From: Pseudomonadota bacterium
GTDB taxonomy: Bacteria; Pseudomonadota; Alphaproteobacteria; Sphingomonadales; Sphingomonadaceae
Direction: 5' to 3'
Assembly: GCA_020160755.1 (NCBI GenBank)
Contig: JAIUPN010000003.1
Location: forward strand, 248,001-312,000
Length of the DNA stretch: 64,000 bases
A program made the position numbers and the translations under genes. Under the pieces are notes generated by a model. That model did not search any database, had not been told where the DNA came from, and worked only from the letters and a program-made list of their open reading frames with translations. Below are positions 1-8,703 of this stretch, one piece after another (position 1 is the first letter of the stretch; the number at the start of each line of letters is the position of its first letter).

Positions 1-255
1 TTCCACGACAGTCCCGAAGGGATGCGGCGGTTCCGGGGTCAGGTCACCGAGACCGCGGGTTTCTACAACAGCGTCGGCTTCAACGACGATACGCGCGCTT
101 TTCTGTCGATCCCGGCGCGCCACGACGTCGCGCGGCGCATCGACTGCGGCTTCCTCGCGCAGCTCGTCGCCGAACACCGGATGGAGGAGTGGGAGGCGGC
201 CGAGCTCGCGACCGACCTCAGCTACAACCTTGCCAAGGCGGCGTACAAGCTGTGA
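1..255 (+). CDS. uxaC: Glucuronate isomerase, C-terminal fragment
   Basis: This is the 3' end of a gene entering from the left; the frame is open from base 1 and stops at 253-255. The visible 84 residues contain the stretch YNSVGFNDDTRAFLSIP followed by ARHDVARRIDC, which I recognise as the C-terminal end of UxaC-type uronate isomerases. The enzyme interconverts D-glucuronate and D-fructuronate (and galacturonate and tagaturonate) in the cytoplasm. The next gene, a fructuronate-reductase-like dehydrogenase, performs the following step and overlaps this stop codon, so the pair is very likely cotranscribed. Nothing can be said about the start. Confidence 0.85.
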   Translation, partial: FHDSPEGMRRFRGQVTETAGFYNSVGFNDDTRAFLSIPARHDVARRIDCGFLAQLVAEHRMEEWEAAELATDLSYNLAKAAYKL

Positions 256-1571
256 GACTGTCGCCCGAAACCGCGCTGCCCGCGTCGGTCGGGCGCCCGG
301 CCTATGACCGGGCTGCACAGGCCGCCGGCATCGTCCATATCGGGATCGGCGCGTTTCACCGGGCGCATCAGGCGGTCTACACCGATGACGCGATGGGTGC
401 GGGCGACCGTGATTGGGGAATCGTGGGCGTGTCGCTGCGGTCAGGCGACGTCGCGGCGCAACTGAACGCGCAGGATGGCCTCTATACGGTCAGCACGCGG
501 AGCGCCGCAGGAAGCGAATTGCGCCTGATTGGCGCGGTGCAGAAGGTGCTCGTCGCGGCCGACAATCCGCAGTCGGTGATCGACGCCATCGCCGCGCCGA
601 CGACACACATCGTCAGTTTCACGGTCACCGAGAAAGGCTATTTGCGCCGCGCCGACGGATCGCTCGACCTCGCCGCGGCGGTCGGCGCGTCGAGCCTCTA
701 TCGCTTCGTCGCCGCCGGGCTGGCCGCACGCAAGGCGGCCGGGCTGCGCGGCGTCACGCTGCTCAGCTGCGACAATCTGGCGGGCAATGGTGCGGTGCTG
801 CGCCGCCTGATGCGCGAATATCTTGCCGCCTGTCACCCCGACCTGTCGGGGTGGTTCGATGGCGAATGCACTTGTCCCGCAACAATGATCGATCGCATCG
901 TTCCCGCGACGACCGACGCCGACCGTGCGGCCATCGAGGCCGAGCTCGGCGTGCGCGACGAGGGTGCGGTGGTCACCGAAGGCTTCAGCCAATGGGTGAT
1001 CGAGGATGATTTCGCCGGCCCGCGCCCGCGTTGGGAGGCTTTCGGGGCCGAACTGGTCGCCGACGTCGCGCCTTATGAAACCGCGAAGCTTCGGATGCTC
1101 AACGGGGCGCATTCGGCGCTCGCCTATATCGGACTCGGCCGCGGCCATGAGTATGTCCATCAGGCCATAGCCGATCCCGATATCCGTCCGGTCATCGAAC
1201 GGTTGATGCGCGACGAGGCTGCGCCGACGATCGACGCCGCGCCGGGGCAGGACCTCGATGCCTATGCCGGCGCCTTGCTCGACCGCTTTGCCAATCCGGC
1301 GCTCCACCATCGCCTGATCCAGATCGCGATGGACGGCAGTCAGAAAATCCCGCAGCGCTGGCTTGAAACGCTGGCGTGGCATCAGGCGCGTGGCGCACGC
1401 TGCCCGTCGCTCGAAGCCGCGATCGAGGCATGGATCGCGTTCCTGCTTAGCGATCATCCGATCGACGATCCGCTTGCCGACCCGTTGCGTGGAGCGGCCG
1501 CCGGTCCCGATGCGCTGGACCAGTTGTTCGGCGAAGGTGGTCTGATCGCCTCCGGCTGGCGTCCGGCTTAA
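252..1571 (+). CDS. uxuB: Mannitol dehydrogenase family protein, probable fructuronate reductase
   Basis: A 439-residue polyol or uronate dehydrogenase of the mannitol dehydrogenase family. The N-terminal Rossmann signature GIGAFHRAHQ lies at about residues 31-40. The family catalytic motif appears as K279, N284 and H287 in KLRMLNGAH. I chose the GTG at 252 because it overlaps the uxaC stop (GTGA) and gives a family-like N-terminus; an upstream in-frame start at 189 would lie inside uxaC. With uxaC it should reduce D-fructuronate to D-mannonate with NADH. Mannitol or tagaturonate as substrate cannot be excluded from sequence alone, but the operon context favours hexuronate. It converges with the LysR gene, overlapping by 4 bases. 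Confidence 0.82.
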   Translation: MRLSPETALPASVGRPAYDRAAQAAGIVHIGIGAFHRAHQAVYTDDAMGAGDRDWGIVGVSLRSGDVAAQLNAQDGLYTVSTRSAAGSELRLIGAVQKVLVAADNPQSVIDAIAAPTTHIVSFTVTEKGYLRRADGSLDLAAAVGASSLYRFVAAGLAARKAAGLRGVTLLSCDNLAGNGAVLRRLMREYLAACHPDLSGWFDGECTCPATMIDRIVPATTDADRAAIEAELGVRDEGAVVTEGFSQWVIEDDFAGPRPRWEAFGAELVADVAPYETAKLRMLNGAHSALAYIGLGRGHEYVHQAIADPDIRPVIERLMRDEAAPTIDAAPGQDLDAYAGALLDRFANPALHHRLIQIAMDGSQKIPQRWLETLAWHQARGARCPSLEAAIEAWIAFLLSDHPIDDPLADPLRGAAAGPDALDQLFGEGGLIASGWRPA

Positions 1572-2455
1572 GCCGGCACCAGCAGCCCCCGGCTCTCGCG
1601 CACTTCGGCATCGAGCCAGTCGATAAACGCCCGGATGCGCGGCTGCGGCGCGACGTCGCGGTGGAGCGCGAGCCAGAAGGCGCGCGCGATGGTCTGTCCG
1701 GACCGTACGCGCACCAGGTCCGGATCGTCCGCCGCGAGGAAGCAAGGGAGGACGCCGACCCCCGCGCCGCCCGCGATCATCTGCCGCTGCGCGAGAATGC
1801 TCGACGAGCGCACCGTCGCGCGCAAACCCGGTTCGATTTCGCCCAGATAGTCGAGTTCGGGCGCGTAGAGGATATCGGGCATATAGCCGATCACCGGGAT
1901 GCCCGTGCGCGATAGCGGAGCGGCCGCGACGGCCTCCTGCCAGTCGAGCCGGACGGCGGGGGCATAGATGCCGAGGCTGTAGTCCGACAGCTTGCGCGTC
2001 ATCAGCGGACCCTTGCGCGGCCTTGCGAGCAGCACCGCCATGTCGGCCTCGCGCCGTGACGGATTGAGGAAACCCGACGAGGCGACAAGGTCGATCTCCA
2101 GTTCAGGATGCGCGGCGACAAAGCGCGCGAGGCGCGGCGCGATAAAGCTGTTGCCGAACCCTTCCGAGACGCTGACGCGCAATTGCCCCGACAGCGCCGC
2201 CGCATCCTCGCGCGCCGAATGGATGCGCGCCGCCGCCGCCGCCATCGCTTCGGCGTGCGGAACGAGCGCCCGGCCCGCGGCGGTCAGAACGAAACCCGAC
2301 GGCGCGCGTTCGAACAGGGTCTGACCGAGCGCGGTTTCCAGGGCGCTCACCCGCCGGCTTACCGTCGTCGCATCGACCTGCAGTGCCGCGCTGGCGCGCG
2401 CGAGCGTGCCGTGGCGCGCGACGAACAGGAAATATTGCAGCCTATCCCAATCCAT
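1568..2455 (-). CDS. LysR family transcriptional regulator
   Basis: A 295-residue LysR-type regulator. Residues about 5-60 form the winged helix-turn-helix (DRLQYFLFVARHGTLARASA, then TTVSRRVSALE and LFERAPSGFVLT), followed by a LysR substrate-binding domain. The longer open frame to 2938 runs into mmsA on the other strand and is not coding upstream of the ATG at 2453-2455. The gene is divergent from mmsA, with 97 bases between the start codons. Those bases hold inverted repeats built on TGCAA/TTGCA, so it probably represses itself and controls the valine-catabolic genes. The inducer is unknown; a valine-pathway intermediate is a guess from position. Confidence 0.85.
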   Translation of the reverse strand: MDWDRLQYFLFVARHGTLARASAALQVDATTVSRRVSALETALGQTLFERAPSGFVLTAAGRALVPHAEAMAAAAARIHSAREDAAALSGQLRVSVSEGFGNSFIAPRLARFVAAHPELEIDLVASSGFLNPSRREADMAVLLARPRKGPLMTRKLSDYSLGIYAPAVRLDWQEAVAAAPLSRTGIPVIGYMPDILYAPELDYLGEIEPGLRATVRSSSILAQRQMIAGGAGVGVLPCFLAADDPDLVRVRSGQTIARAFWLALHRDVAPQPRIRAFIDWLDAEVRESRGLLVPA

Positions 2456-2458
2456 AAC

Positions 2459-2499
2459 CTGCAAATATGCAGTATCGCCCTGCAAGTCTATCCCTTGCA
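2459..2499. promoter_or_regulatory. Inverted repeats in the LysR-mmsA divergent promoter region
   Basis: CTGCA-AATA-TGCAG (2459-2472) is a perfect interrupted palindrome beginning 3 bases upstream of the LysR start codon. A second inverted repeat, TGCAA-N9-TTGCA, spans 2481-2499. Position and symmetry fit binding sites for the divergent LysR protein. Binding is inferred. Confidence 0.45.
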
Positions 2500-2552
2500 A
2501 AAGGGGCGCACATGGTCTGTTGCAACGGCAAGATTTTACGGGAGACTCGGAC

Positions 2553-4046
2553 ATGCGACAGATCGACCACCACATCGTCGGCGGTGCCGGCGGCAGCGCC
2601 CGCCAGGGTGACGTCTTCGACCCCAACAGCGGCGGCGTGCAGGCGCAGGTCGCGCTCGGCGATGCGGCGCTTCTCGAACGCGCGGTCGCCGCGGCGAAGA
2701 AGGCGCAGCCCGGCTGGGCCGCCACCAACCCGCAGCGCCGCGCGCGCGTGATGTTCGAATTCAAGCGCCTCGTCGAAGCCAATATGGACGAGCTCGCGCA
2801 CCTGCTGTCGAGTGAGCATGGCAAGGTGATCGCCGATTCGAAGGGCGACATCCAGCGTGGGCTCGAAGTCATCGAATTCTGCTGCGGCATCCCGCACGTC
2901 CTGAAGGGCGAATATACGCAGGGCGCCGGCCCCGGCATCGATGTTTATTCGATGCGCCAGCCGATCGGTATCGGCGCGGGCATTACCCCGTTCAACTTCC
3001 CCGCGATGATCCCGCTGTGGATGTCGGGCGTCGCGATCGCGACGGGCAACGCCTTCATCATCAAGCCGAGCGAGCGCGACCCGTCGGTTCCCGTCCGCCT
3101 CGCCGAACTCTTCCGCGAAGCCGGACTGCCCGAAGGCATTTGTCAGGTCGTGCATGGCGACAAGGAAATGGTCGACGCGATCCTCGACCATCCCGATATC
3201 GGCGCGGTCAGCTTCGTCGGCTCGTCGGACATCGCGCATTATGTCTACAATCGCGGCGTCGCGAACGGCAAGCGCGTGCAGGCGATGGGCGGCGCGAAGA
3301 ACCATGGCATCGTCATGCCCGACGCCGACCTCGATCAGGTCGTCAATGATCTGACCGGCGCGGCTTTCGGCTCGGCGGGCGAACGCTGCATGGCGCTGCC
3401 CGTCGTCGTCCCCGTCGGCGACGAGACTGCCGAGCGGCTGAAGGAAAAGCTGATTCCGGCGATCGCTGCGCTGCGCGTCGGCGTATCGACCGATGCCGAG
3501 GCGCATTATGGTCCGGTGGTGACGCAGGCGCACAAGGAAAAGGTCGAAGGCTGGATCCAGAAATGCGCCGACGAGGGCGCCGAGCTGATCGTCGACGGCC
3601 GCGGTTTCTCGCTTCAGGGGCATGAAAAGGGCTTCTTCATCGGCCCGACCCTGTTCGACCATGTCACCACCGATATGGAAAGCTACAAGGAAGAAATCTT
3701 CGGCCCGGTGCTCCAGATCGTGCGCGCGCCCGACTTCGAAACCGCGCTCGAACTGCCGTCGAAGCACCAGTACGGCAATGGCGTCGCGATCTTCACGCGC
3801 AACGGCCACGCCGCGCGCGAATTCGCTGCACGCGTCAACGTGGGCATGGTCGGCATCAATGTGCCGATCCCGGTGCCGGTGGCGTACCACAGCTTCGGCG
3901 GCTGGAAGCGATCGGCGTTCGGCGACACCAACCAGCACGGCATGGAAGGCGTGAAATTCTGGACCAAGGTCAAGACGATCACCCAGCGCTGGCCCGACGG
4001 GTCGTCCGACGGGGGCAACGCGTTCGTCATCCCCACGATGGGCTGA
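2553..4046 (+). CDS. mmsA: Methylmalonate-semialdehyde dehydrogenase (CoA-acylating)
   Basis: A 497-residue aldehyde dehydrogenase. The catalytic cysteine is C279 in GSAGERCMALP, the usual MmsA context. The tail also carries the family pattern (GWKRSAFGDTNQHGMEGVKFW). The reaction converts methylmalonate semialdehyde to propionyl-CoA, CO2 and NADH, the last step of valine degradation; malonate semialdehyde is a second substrate in the family. The ATG at 2553 follows GGGAGA at a good distance, while the longer frame from 2406 begins inside the LysR gene. Downstream genes supply the earlier steps from isobutyryl-CoA to 3-hydroxyisobutyrate. Control is probably by the divergent LysR protein. Confidence 0.93.
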   Translation: MRQIDHHIVGGAGGSARQGDVFDPNSGGVQAQVALGDAALLERAVAAAKKAQPGWAATNPQRRARVMFEFKRLVEANMDELAHLLSSEHGKVIADSKGDIQRGLEVIEFCCGIPHVLKGEYTQGAGPGIDVYSMRQPIGIGAGITPFNFPAMIPLWMSGVAIATGNAFIIKPSERDPSVPVRLAELFREAGLPEGICQVVHGDKEMVDAILDHPDIGAVSFVGSSDIAHYVYNRGVANGKRVQAMGGAKNHGIVMPDADLDQVVNDLTGAAFGSAGERCMALPVVVPVGDETAERLKEKLIPAIAALRVGVSTDAEAHYGPVVTQAHKEKVEGWIQKCADEGAELIVDGRGFSLQGHEKGFFIGPTLFDHVTTDMESYKEEIFGPVLQIVRAPDFETALELPSKHQYGNGVAIFTRNGHAAREFAARVNVGMVGINVPIPVPVAYHSFGGWKRSAFGDTNQHGMEGVKFWTKVKTITQRWPDGSSDGGNAFVIPTMG

Positions 4047-4134
4047 CGCGCAGGCGCATGAAACCCGGCTCGGCCATCGGGCATTCTTCCAATAACGGCG
4101 CCGGCATCCGGTTGGCGCCGCGAGGAGAATGACG

Positions 4135-4674
4135 ATGGCACGCCGGGTTTTTCTTGCCGCGATGCTTGTTCTTGCTGCGTGCAGCGGCGGCAAGGACGAG
4201 GAGTCCGGCCCCGAGGCGAGCGCGAGCATCGGCCCGCTGCGAAAGGCCCAGCCCCCTGCGCCCGCCGAAATGCCCGAACCGGTGGTCGATGCCGACCTGC
4301 CCGATGCGGCGGAGGAAACCCCGGCAAAGCCCGAATCCAAAAATGTGGTCGACGGCAAGGCGATTCCGCCCGCCATCCGCGGCCGCTGGGCGCTGAAAGC
4401 GGCCGATTGCAAGGCGAAGAAGGGCACCGACCTTACCGCGCTGGCGATCGACGCGACGAATCTGCGCTTCTACGAATCGCACGGCGAACTGACGCGCGTT
4501 CGCGAAAGCGATGCCAGCCGCATCGTCGCCGACTATAAGTTCAGCGGCGAAGGCGTCGAATGGGATCGGCGGATGCAGCTCGACCTCGCCGATGGCGGCA
4601 GAACGCTGGTTCGCCGCGATACGGGCGAGGGTGCCGCCGCGGGTGCGATGCGCTATACGCGCTGTGCCGAATGA
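4135..4674 (+). CDS. Putative lipoprotein of unknown function
   Basis: A 179-residue protein beginning with a short hydrophobic segment and a lipobox ending LAAC at C16. A Ser/Gly/Glu and proline-rich linker follows to about residue 60, then a globular region. The last 120 residues contain a pattern of the type IRGRWALKAADC, seen in secreted proteins with a lipocalin-like or META-like fold, but I cannot assign a family. I chose the second ATG (4135) because GAGGAG at 4122-4127 lies at proper distance from it and too close to the ATG at 4129. It sits between mmsA and an I78 inhibitor-like lipoprotein. Confidence 0.7.
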   Translation: MARRVFLAAMLVLAACSGGKDEESGPEASASIGPLRKAQPPAPAEMPEPVVDADLPDAAEETPAKPESKNVVDGKAIPPAIRGRWALKAADCKAKKGTDLTALAIDATNLRFYESHGELTRVRESDASRIVADYKFSGEGVEWDRRMQLDLADGGRTLVRRDTGEGAAAGAMRYTRCAE

Positions 4675-4698
4675 CGGTTTTTTAAAGGGAGATTTACG

Positions 4699-5001
4699 AT
4701 GGACATTCGCCTGCTTGCAATTGCCGCCGTCCTGCCGCTCGCCGCCTGTACGCAGGAACGACCGCCCGTCGAATCTGCTCCCCCACCGCCCGCCGAAATG
4801 ACGTGCAAGGCCGACGCGGCGCAGTCCTATGTCGGCCAGACCGCGACCCCCGATCTTGGCGGTGCGATCCTGAAAGCCGCGGGTGCGCGCACCTTGCGCT
4901 GGGGCCCGCCGCGCTCGGCGATGACGATGGATTATCGCGTCGACCGCGTGAATGTGATGTACGACGACGCCTACAAGATCACGCAGGTCACCTGTGGCTG
5001 A
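4699..5001 (+). CDS. I78 family peptidase inhibitor-like lipoprotein
   Basis: A 100-residue lipoprotein with lipobox LAAC at C17 and a proline-rich spacer. The C-terminal domain matches the inhibitor I78 pattern: a CKADAAQSYVGQ start, a central GARTLRWGPPRSAMTMDYR and a DRVNVMYDD plus VTCG end. The two cysteines at the ends of the domain (in TCKAD and VTCG) are the conserved pair. Family members are small serine-protease inhibitors related to Aspergillus elastase inhibitor. Here it is predicted to be anchored in the periplasm. It overlaps the RidA-like gene by 8 bases. Its link to valine catabolism is positional only. Confidence 0.82.
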   Translation: MDIRLLAIAAVLPLAACTQERPPVESAPPPPAEMTCKADAAQSYVGQTATPDLGGAILKAAGARTLRWGPPRSAMTMDYRVDRVNVMYDDAYKITQVTCG

Positions 5002-5395
5002 GGCATCTCGCCGCAACCATAGCTCGGCGTCCCCGTTCGAACCGGTCTACGGCTACAGCCGTGCGGTTCGGGTGGGGAACCGCATCGACGTCGCCGGCTG
5101 CGCCCCGATCGAACCCGACGGCAGCTCGACCCCCGGCGACGCCGGAGCTCAGGCGGCGCGCTGCATCGCGATCATCGGCGAGGCGCTCGAAGCGCTCGGC
5201 GGCAGCTTCGCCGATGTCGTGCGCACGCGCATGTACATCACCGACGCCGCAGATTCCGACCTTGTCGGCCATGCGCACGGATCGGCATTCAAAAATGTGC
5301 GTCCGGCATCGACAATGCTGGTTGTGCCGGCGCTGATCCGCCCCGAGTGGAAAGTCGAAATCGAAGCCGAAGCCATTATCGAGGCAGACACATGA
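4994..5395 (+). CDS. RidA/YjgF/UK114 family protein, atypical
   Basis: A 133-residue Rid-family protein starting at a GTG that overlaps the upstream stop. The family pattern is clear: GNRIDVAGCAP, a helix with EALEALGGSFADVVRTRMYIT, and the VEIEAEAII ending. True RidA enzymes use an arginine in a PARS motif to deaminate enamines and imines. Here the equivalent stretch reads RPASTMLVV, so by my alignment that arginine is serine. This suggests membership in the Rid subgroups not shown to be imine deaminases. It sits directly before the isobutyryl-CoA dehydrogenase gene (ATGA overlap). Confidence 0.8.
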   Translation: MAEASRRNHSSASPFEPVYGYSRAVRVGNRIDVAGCAPIEPDGSSTPGDAGAQAARCIAIIGEALEALGGSFADVVRTRMYITDAADSDLVGHAHGSAFKNVRPASTMLVVPALIRPEWKVEIEAEAIIEADT

Positions 5396-6537
5396 CCGAC
5401 CAGTTCCAGCTTACCGACGACCAGCTCGCCATTCAGGACATGGCGCGCAAATTCACCGCCGATCGCATCACGCCCTTCGCGGCCGAATGGGATGAGAAAA
5501 GCCACTACCCTGTCGACGTGTGGAAGGCGGCGGGCGAGCTGGGCTTCGGCGCGATCTACGTCGCCGAGGAATCGGGCGGTATCGGGCTCGGCCGGATGGA
5601 AGCGGCGCTGATCATGGAGGCGATGGCCTATGGCTGCCCCGCTACATCCGCCTATGTCTCGATCCACAATATGGCGACGTGGATGATCGACCGCTTCGGT
5701 GGGGCGGAGATCAAGGCACGCTTTCTGCCCGAGCTGGTCAGCATGGAAAAGATCGCGAGCTATTGCCTGACCGAACCCGGTTCGGGATCCGACGCTGCGG
5801 CACTCAAGGCGACCGCGAGGCGTGATGGCGATCATTATATGCTGAACGGCACCAAGCAGTTCATCTCGGGTGCCGGCTACAATGACATCTATGTCTGCAT
5901 GGTCCGCACCAGCGAGGAAAAGTCGAAAGGGATCAGCTGCCTCGTCATCGAAAAGGACACGCCGGGGCTCAGCTTCGGCGCCCCCGAGAAAAAGCTCGGC
6001 TGGAATGCGTCGCCGACCGCGCAGGTGATCTTCGAGGATTGCCGCGTACCGGTCGAAAATCTCGTCGGCGCCGAGGGCGACGGCTTCCGCTTCGCGATGG
6101 CGGGGCTCGACGGCGGGCGCCTGAACATCGGCGCTTGCTCCTTGGGCGGTGCGCAGCGCTGTCTCGACGAGGCGATCGCCTACACCAAGGACCGCCAGCA
6201 GTTCGGCCAGCCGATCGCCGATTTCCAGAACACGCAGTTCATGCTCGCCGACATGGCGACCGACCTCGAAGCCGCGCGCGCGCTGCTTTATATGGCGGCG
6301 GCAAAGGTCACCGCGAACGCCCCCGACAAGTCGCGCTTTTCGGCGATGGCGAAGCGGCTCGCGACCGACAATGGCAGCAAGATCGTCAACGACGCGCTCC
6401 AGCTGTTCGGCGGCTACGGCTATCTGCGTGACTATCCGATCGAGCGCTTCTGGCGCGACCTGCGCGTCCATTCGATCCTCGAAGGCACCAACCAGGTGAT
6501 GCGGATGATCGTCGGAAGGGACCTGCTGCGCCAATGA
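5392..6537 (+). CDS. Acyl-CoA dehydrogenase, probable isobutyryl-CoA dehydrogenase
   Basis: A 381-residue FAD-dependent acyl-CoA dehydrogenase. It carries the flavin and substrate-binding signatures YCLTEPGSGSDAAAL and QFGQPIADFQ. The C-terminal catalytic-base region has ILEGTNQVMRMIVGR, with the usual glutamate present. Placement between a Rid gene and the 3-hydroxyisobutyryl-CoA hydrolase, in a set that includes mmsA and mmsB, points to oxidation of isobutyryl-CoA to methacrylyl-CoA. Electrons would go to electron-transfer flavoprotein. The start ATG overlaps the preceding stop (ATGA), and its own end overlaps the next start in the same way, so the genes are translationally coupled. A broader short branched-chain substrate range is possible. 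Confidence 0.88.
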   Translation: MTDQFQLTDDQLAIQDMARKFTADRITPFAAEWDEKSHYPVDVWKAAGELGFGAIYVAEESGGIGLGRMEAALIMEAMAYGCPATSAYVSIHNMATWMIDRFGGAEIKARFLPELVSMEKIASYCLTEPGSGSDAAALKATARRDGDHYMLNGTKQFISGAGYNDIYVCMVRTSEEKSKGISCLVIEKDTPGLSFGAPEKKLGWNASPTAQVIFEDCRVPVENLVGAEGDGFRFAMAGLDGGRLNIGACSLGGAQRCLDEAIAYTKDRQQFGQPIADFQNTQFMLADMATDLEAARALLYMAAAKVTANAPDKSRFSAMAKRLATDNGSKIVNDALQLFGGYGYLRDYPIERFWRDLRVHSILEGTNQVMRMIVGRDLLRQ

Positions 6538-7580
6538 CCGAAGATATATTGATTTCGACCGACGTTCGCGTCGGTCGCCTGTCGCTCAATCGCCCCAAGG
6601 CGATCCACGCGCTGAACCTGCCGATGTGCGAAGCGATGATCGACGCGCTCGTCAGATGGCAGGGTGACGATGCTGTCGAGGCGGTGATCATCGATCATAG
6701 CGAGGGCCGCGGCTTCTGCGCGGGCGGCGACATCCGCATGCTCGCGGAAAGCGGCGCGAAGGACGGCAAGGAAGCGCGCCAATTCTTCCACACCGAATAT
6801 CGCCTCAACCATCTTCTCTTCACTTACCCCAAGCCCGTCGTCGCCTTCATGGACGGCATCACAATGGGCGGCGGGGTCGGGATTTCGCAGCCCGCCAGAT
6901 ATCGCGTCGCGACCGAACATACGCGCTTTGCGATGCCCGAGACGGGGATCGGCCTGTTCCCCGATGTCGGCGGCGGCTGGTATCTGCCGCGCCTCGAAGG
7001 GCGCGTCGGTGCCTATCTCGCGCTGACCGGCGCGCGGCTCGATGGCGCCGAATGTTTGGCGCTCGGCCTCGCGACGCATTATCTGCCGTCCGAAAAGCTC
7101 GGCGAGGCGAAGGAGCGGATCGCGGTCGACCCGGCCCGCATCGGCGGCATATTGGGCGAGCTGTCGGTTACCGCGCCCCCCGCCGGAATCACCCAGCATC
7201 TCGAACGGATCAACCGGCTGTTCGCGAGCGATACCTATGAGGACATCCTCGCCGCGCTCGAAGGCGACGGCGGCGAATGGGCCGAAAAGGAACTCGCGAC
7301 GCTCCGCAGTAAAAGCCCCCAAACCTGCAAGGTCGCGCTCCGCCAGCTCAAGGAAGGCGGCGAGATGCATGATTTCGCCGCGCAGATGGCGCAGGAATAT
7401 GCGATCGGCAGCCGCGTCGTCCAGATGCACGACTTCATCGAGGGTGTGCGCGCGCTGATTATCGACAAGGACAATAGCCCGAAGTGGGATCCACCGACAC
7501 CGGAAGCGGTCACCGACGACTGGATCGATGCGATCTTCGCGCCTTTGCCCGAAAACGAGAAATGGACCCCGCTTACCTAA
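6534..7580 (+). CDS. 3-hydroxyisobutyryl-CoA hydrolase (crotonase superfamily)
   Basis: A 348-residue crotonase-fold protein of the enoyl-CoA hydratase/isomerase type 2 group, longer than plain hydratases (about 260). Diagnostic stretches are GRGFCAGGDIRML, MDGITMGGGVGIS, and the acidic active-site segment FAMPETGIGLFPDVGGGWYL containing E and D. The C-terminal extension with a KSPQTCKVALRQL pattern is typical of HIBCH-like hydrolases. It would release 3-hydroxyisobutyrate from its CoA ester, the irreversible step of the valine pathway. It is coupled to the upstream dehydrogenase by ATGA. An interspersed repeat follows before the hydratase gene. Confidence 0.88.
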   Translation: MTEDILISTDVRVGRLSLNRPKAIHALNLPMCEAMIDALVRWQGDDAVEAVIIDHSEGRGFCAGGDIRMLAESGAKDGKEARQFFHTEYRLNHLLFTYPKPVVAFMDGITMGGGVGISQPARYRVATEHTRFAMPETGIGLFPDVGGGWYLPRLEGRVGAYLALTGARLDGAECLALGLATHYLPSEKLGEAKERIAVDPARIGGILGELSVTAPPAGITQHLERINRLFASDTYEDILAALEGDGGEWAEKELATLRSKSPQTCKVALRQLKEGGEMHDFAAQMAQEYAIGSRVVQMHDFIEGVRALIIDKDNSPKWDPPTPEAVTDDWIDAIFAPLPENEKWTPLT

Positions 7581-7583
7581 GTT

Positions 7584-7648
7584 CGTCACCCCGGCCTTGA
7601 TCCGGGATCCACGCGGCCATGGATGCCGGATCAGGTCCGGCATGATGA
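7584..7648. repeat. Interspersed palindromic intergenic repeat, copy 1
   Basis: Two opposed units (TCACCCCGGCCTTGATCCGG and TGCCGGATCAGGTCCGGCAT) flank a GGGATCCA...TGGAT core. The element lies between the hydrolase and hydratase genes of one operon. Related copies occur at 9589-9663, 24149-24178 and 52702-52775. It can fold into a strong hairpin in RNA and may affect mRNA stability or readthrough. Confidence 0.8.
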
Positions 7649-7666
7649 AAATCCGGAGAATACCGA

Positions 7667-8449
7667 ATGACCTATGAAACCCTCCTCGTCGAAACGCGCG
7701 GCGCCGTCACGCTGGTGACGCTCAACCGCCCGCAGGCGCTCAACGCATTGAACTCGGGCGTGCTCGACGATCTGATCGCGGCCTTCGCGGCATATGAAGC
7801 CGACGACAGCCAGCGCTGCGCCGTCCTCACCGGCTCGGGCGACAAGGCGTTCGCGGCGGGCGCCGACATCAAGGAAATGGCCGACAAGCCCGCATCCGAT
7901 TTCTACCTCGAGGATTTCTTCTCGAAATGGACGAGCGACTTCGTGAAGAAGGTGCGCAAACCGTGGATCGCCGCGGTCAACGGCTTCGCGCTCGGCGGCG
8001 GCTGCGAGCTCGCGATGATGGCCGATTTCATCATCGCGTCGGAGAAAGCGAAATTCGGCCAGCCCGAAATCAAGCTCGGCGTTGCGCCGGGCATGGGCGG
8101 ATCGCAGCGGCTGACGCGCGCGATCGGCAAGGCGAAGGCGATGGAAATGTGCCTCACCGGCCGGATGATGGACGCCGCCGAAGCCGAGCGGTCGGGCCTC
8201 GTCGCGCGCGTCGTTCAGCATGAGACGCTGGTCGACGAAGCGGTGAAGACCGCGGCAACGATCGCATCGATGCCGCCGATGGCGGCAATGGTGAACAAGG
8301 ATATGGTCAACGCCGCCTTCGAAACCACCCTCGATCAGGGGCTGATCTACGAACGCCGCCTGTTCCAGATTCTCGCCGCGACCGAGGACAAGGCCGAAGG
8401 CATGGCCGCCTTCATCGAGAAGCGTGAAGGCGTGTGGAAGGGGCGGTGA
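7667..8449 (+). CDS. Enoyl-CoA hydratase
   Basis: A 260-residue crotonase with both catalytic glutamates in place: in [12 protein letters not shown] and in [20 protein letters not shown]. The oxyanion-hole segment [11 protein letters not shown] is also present. It starts at an ATG with GGAGAA 8 bases upstream. In this cluster it most likely hydrates methacrylyl-CoA to 3-hydroxyisobutyryl-CoA. These hydratases usually also accept crotonyl-CoA, so a general role in short-chain beta-oxidation is possible. The next gene starts at a GTG overlapping this stop. Confidence 0.92.
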   Translation: MTYETLLVETRGAVTLVTLNRPQALNALNSGVLDDLIAAFAAYEADDSQRCAVLTGSGDKAFAAGADIKEMADKPASDFYLEDFFSKWTSDFVKKVRKPWIAAVNGFALGGGCELAMMADFIIASEKAKFGQPEIKLGVAPGMGGSQRLTRAIGKAKAMEMCLTGRMMDAAEAERSGLVARVVQHETLVDEAVKTAATIASMPPMAAMVNKDMVNAAFETTLDQGLIYERRLFQILAATEDKAEGMAAFIEKREGVWKGR

Positions 8450-8703
8450 CAAAAGGGCTGCTTATCTTTGCGATGGGAGTCCTGCTCTTGTGGGTCGGGT
8501 GGAATCACTGGCAATACCGGCGACAGGAAACGGTCAACATTCTGGAAGCTGCGATCCTGCGGTCGACCGGTGAAGAGCCGTTGCCGCTGACGAAGCTCGA
8601 TTGGTTTCTCAAAAATCTTCAGGCCATTCTGGGGTTCATTCTGGGCCCGTTTTTCATCCTTGCCGGGGTGGCCGTCATTCTGGGTGAATTGGAACTGCTA
8701 TGA
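8446..8703 (+). CDS. Small membrane protein of unknown function
   Basis: An 85-residue protein with two predicted membrane segments, about residues 4-22 ([15 protein letters not shown]) and 60-82 ([19 protein letters not shown]). A polar stretch of about 38 residues lies between them. The GTG at 8446 overlaps the hydratase stop (GTGA); a GTG 12 bases upstream is also possible. Its end overlaps the mmsB start (ATGA). I recognise no family. Tight coupling on both sides argues that it is a real gene rather than a gap filler. Confidence 0.65.
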   Translation: MTKGLLIFAMGVLLLWVGWNHWQYRRQETVNILEAAILRSTGEEPLPLTKLDWFLKNLQAILGFILGPFFILAGVAVILGELELL

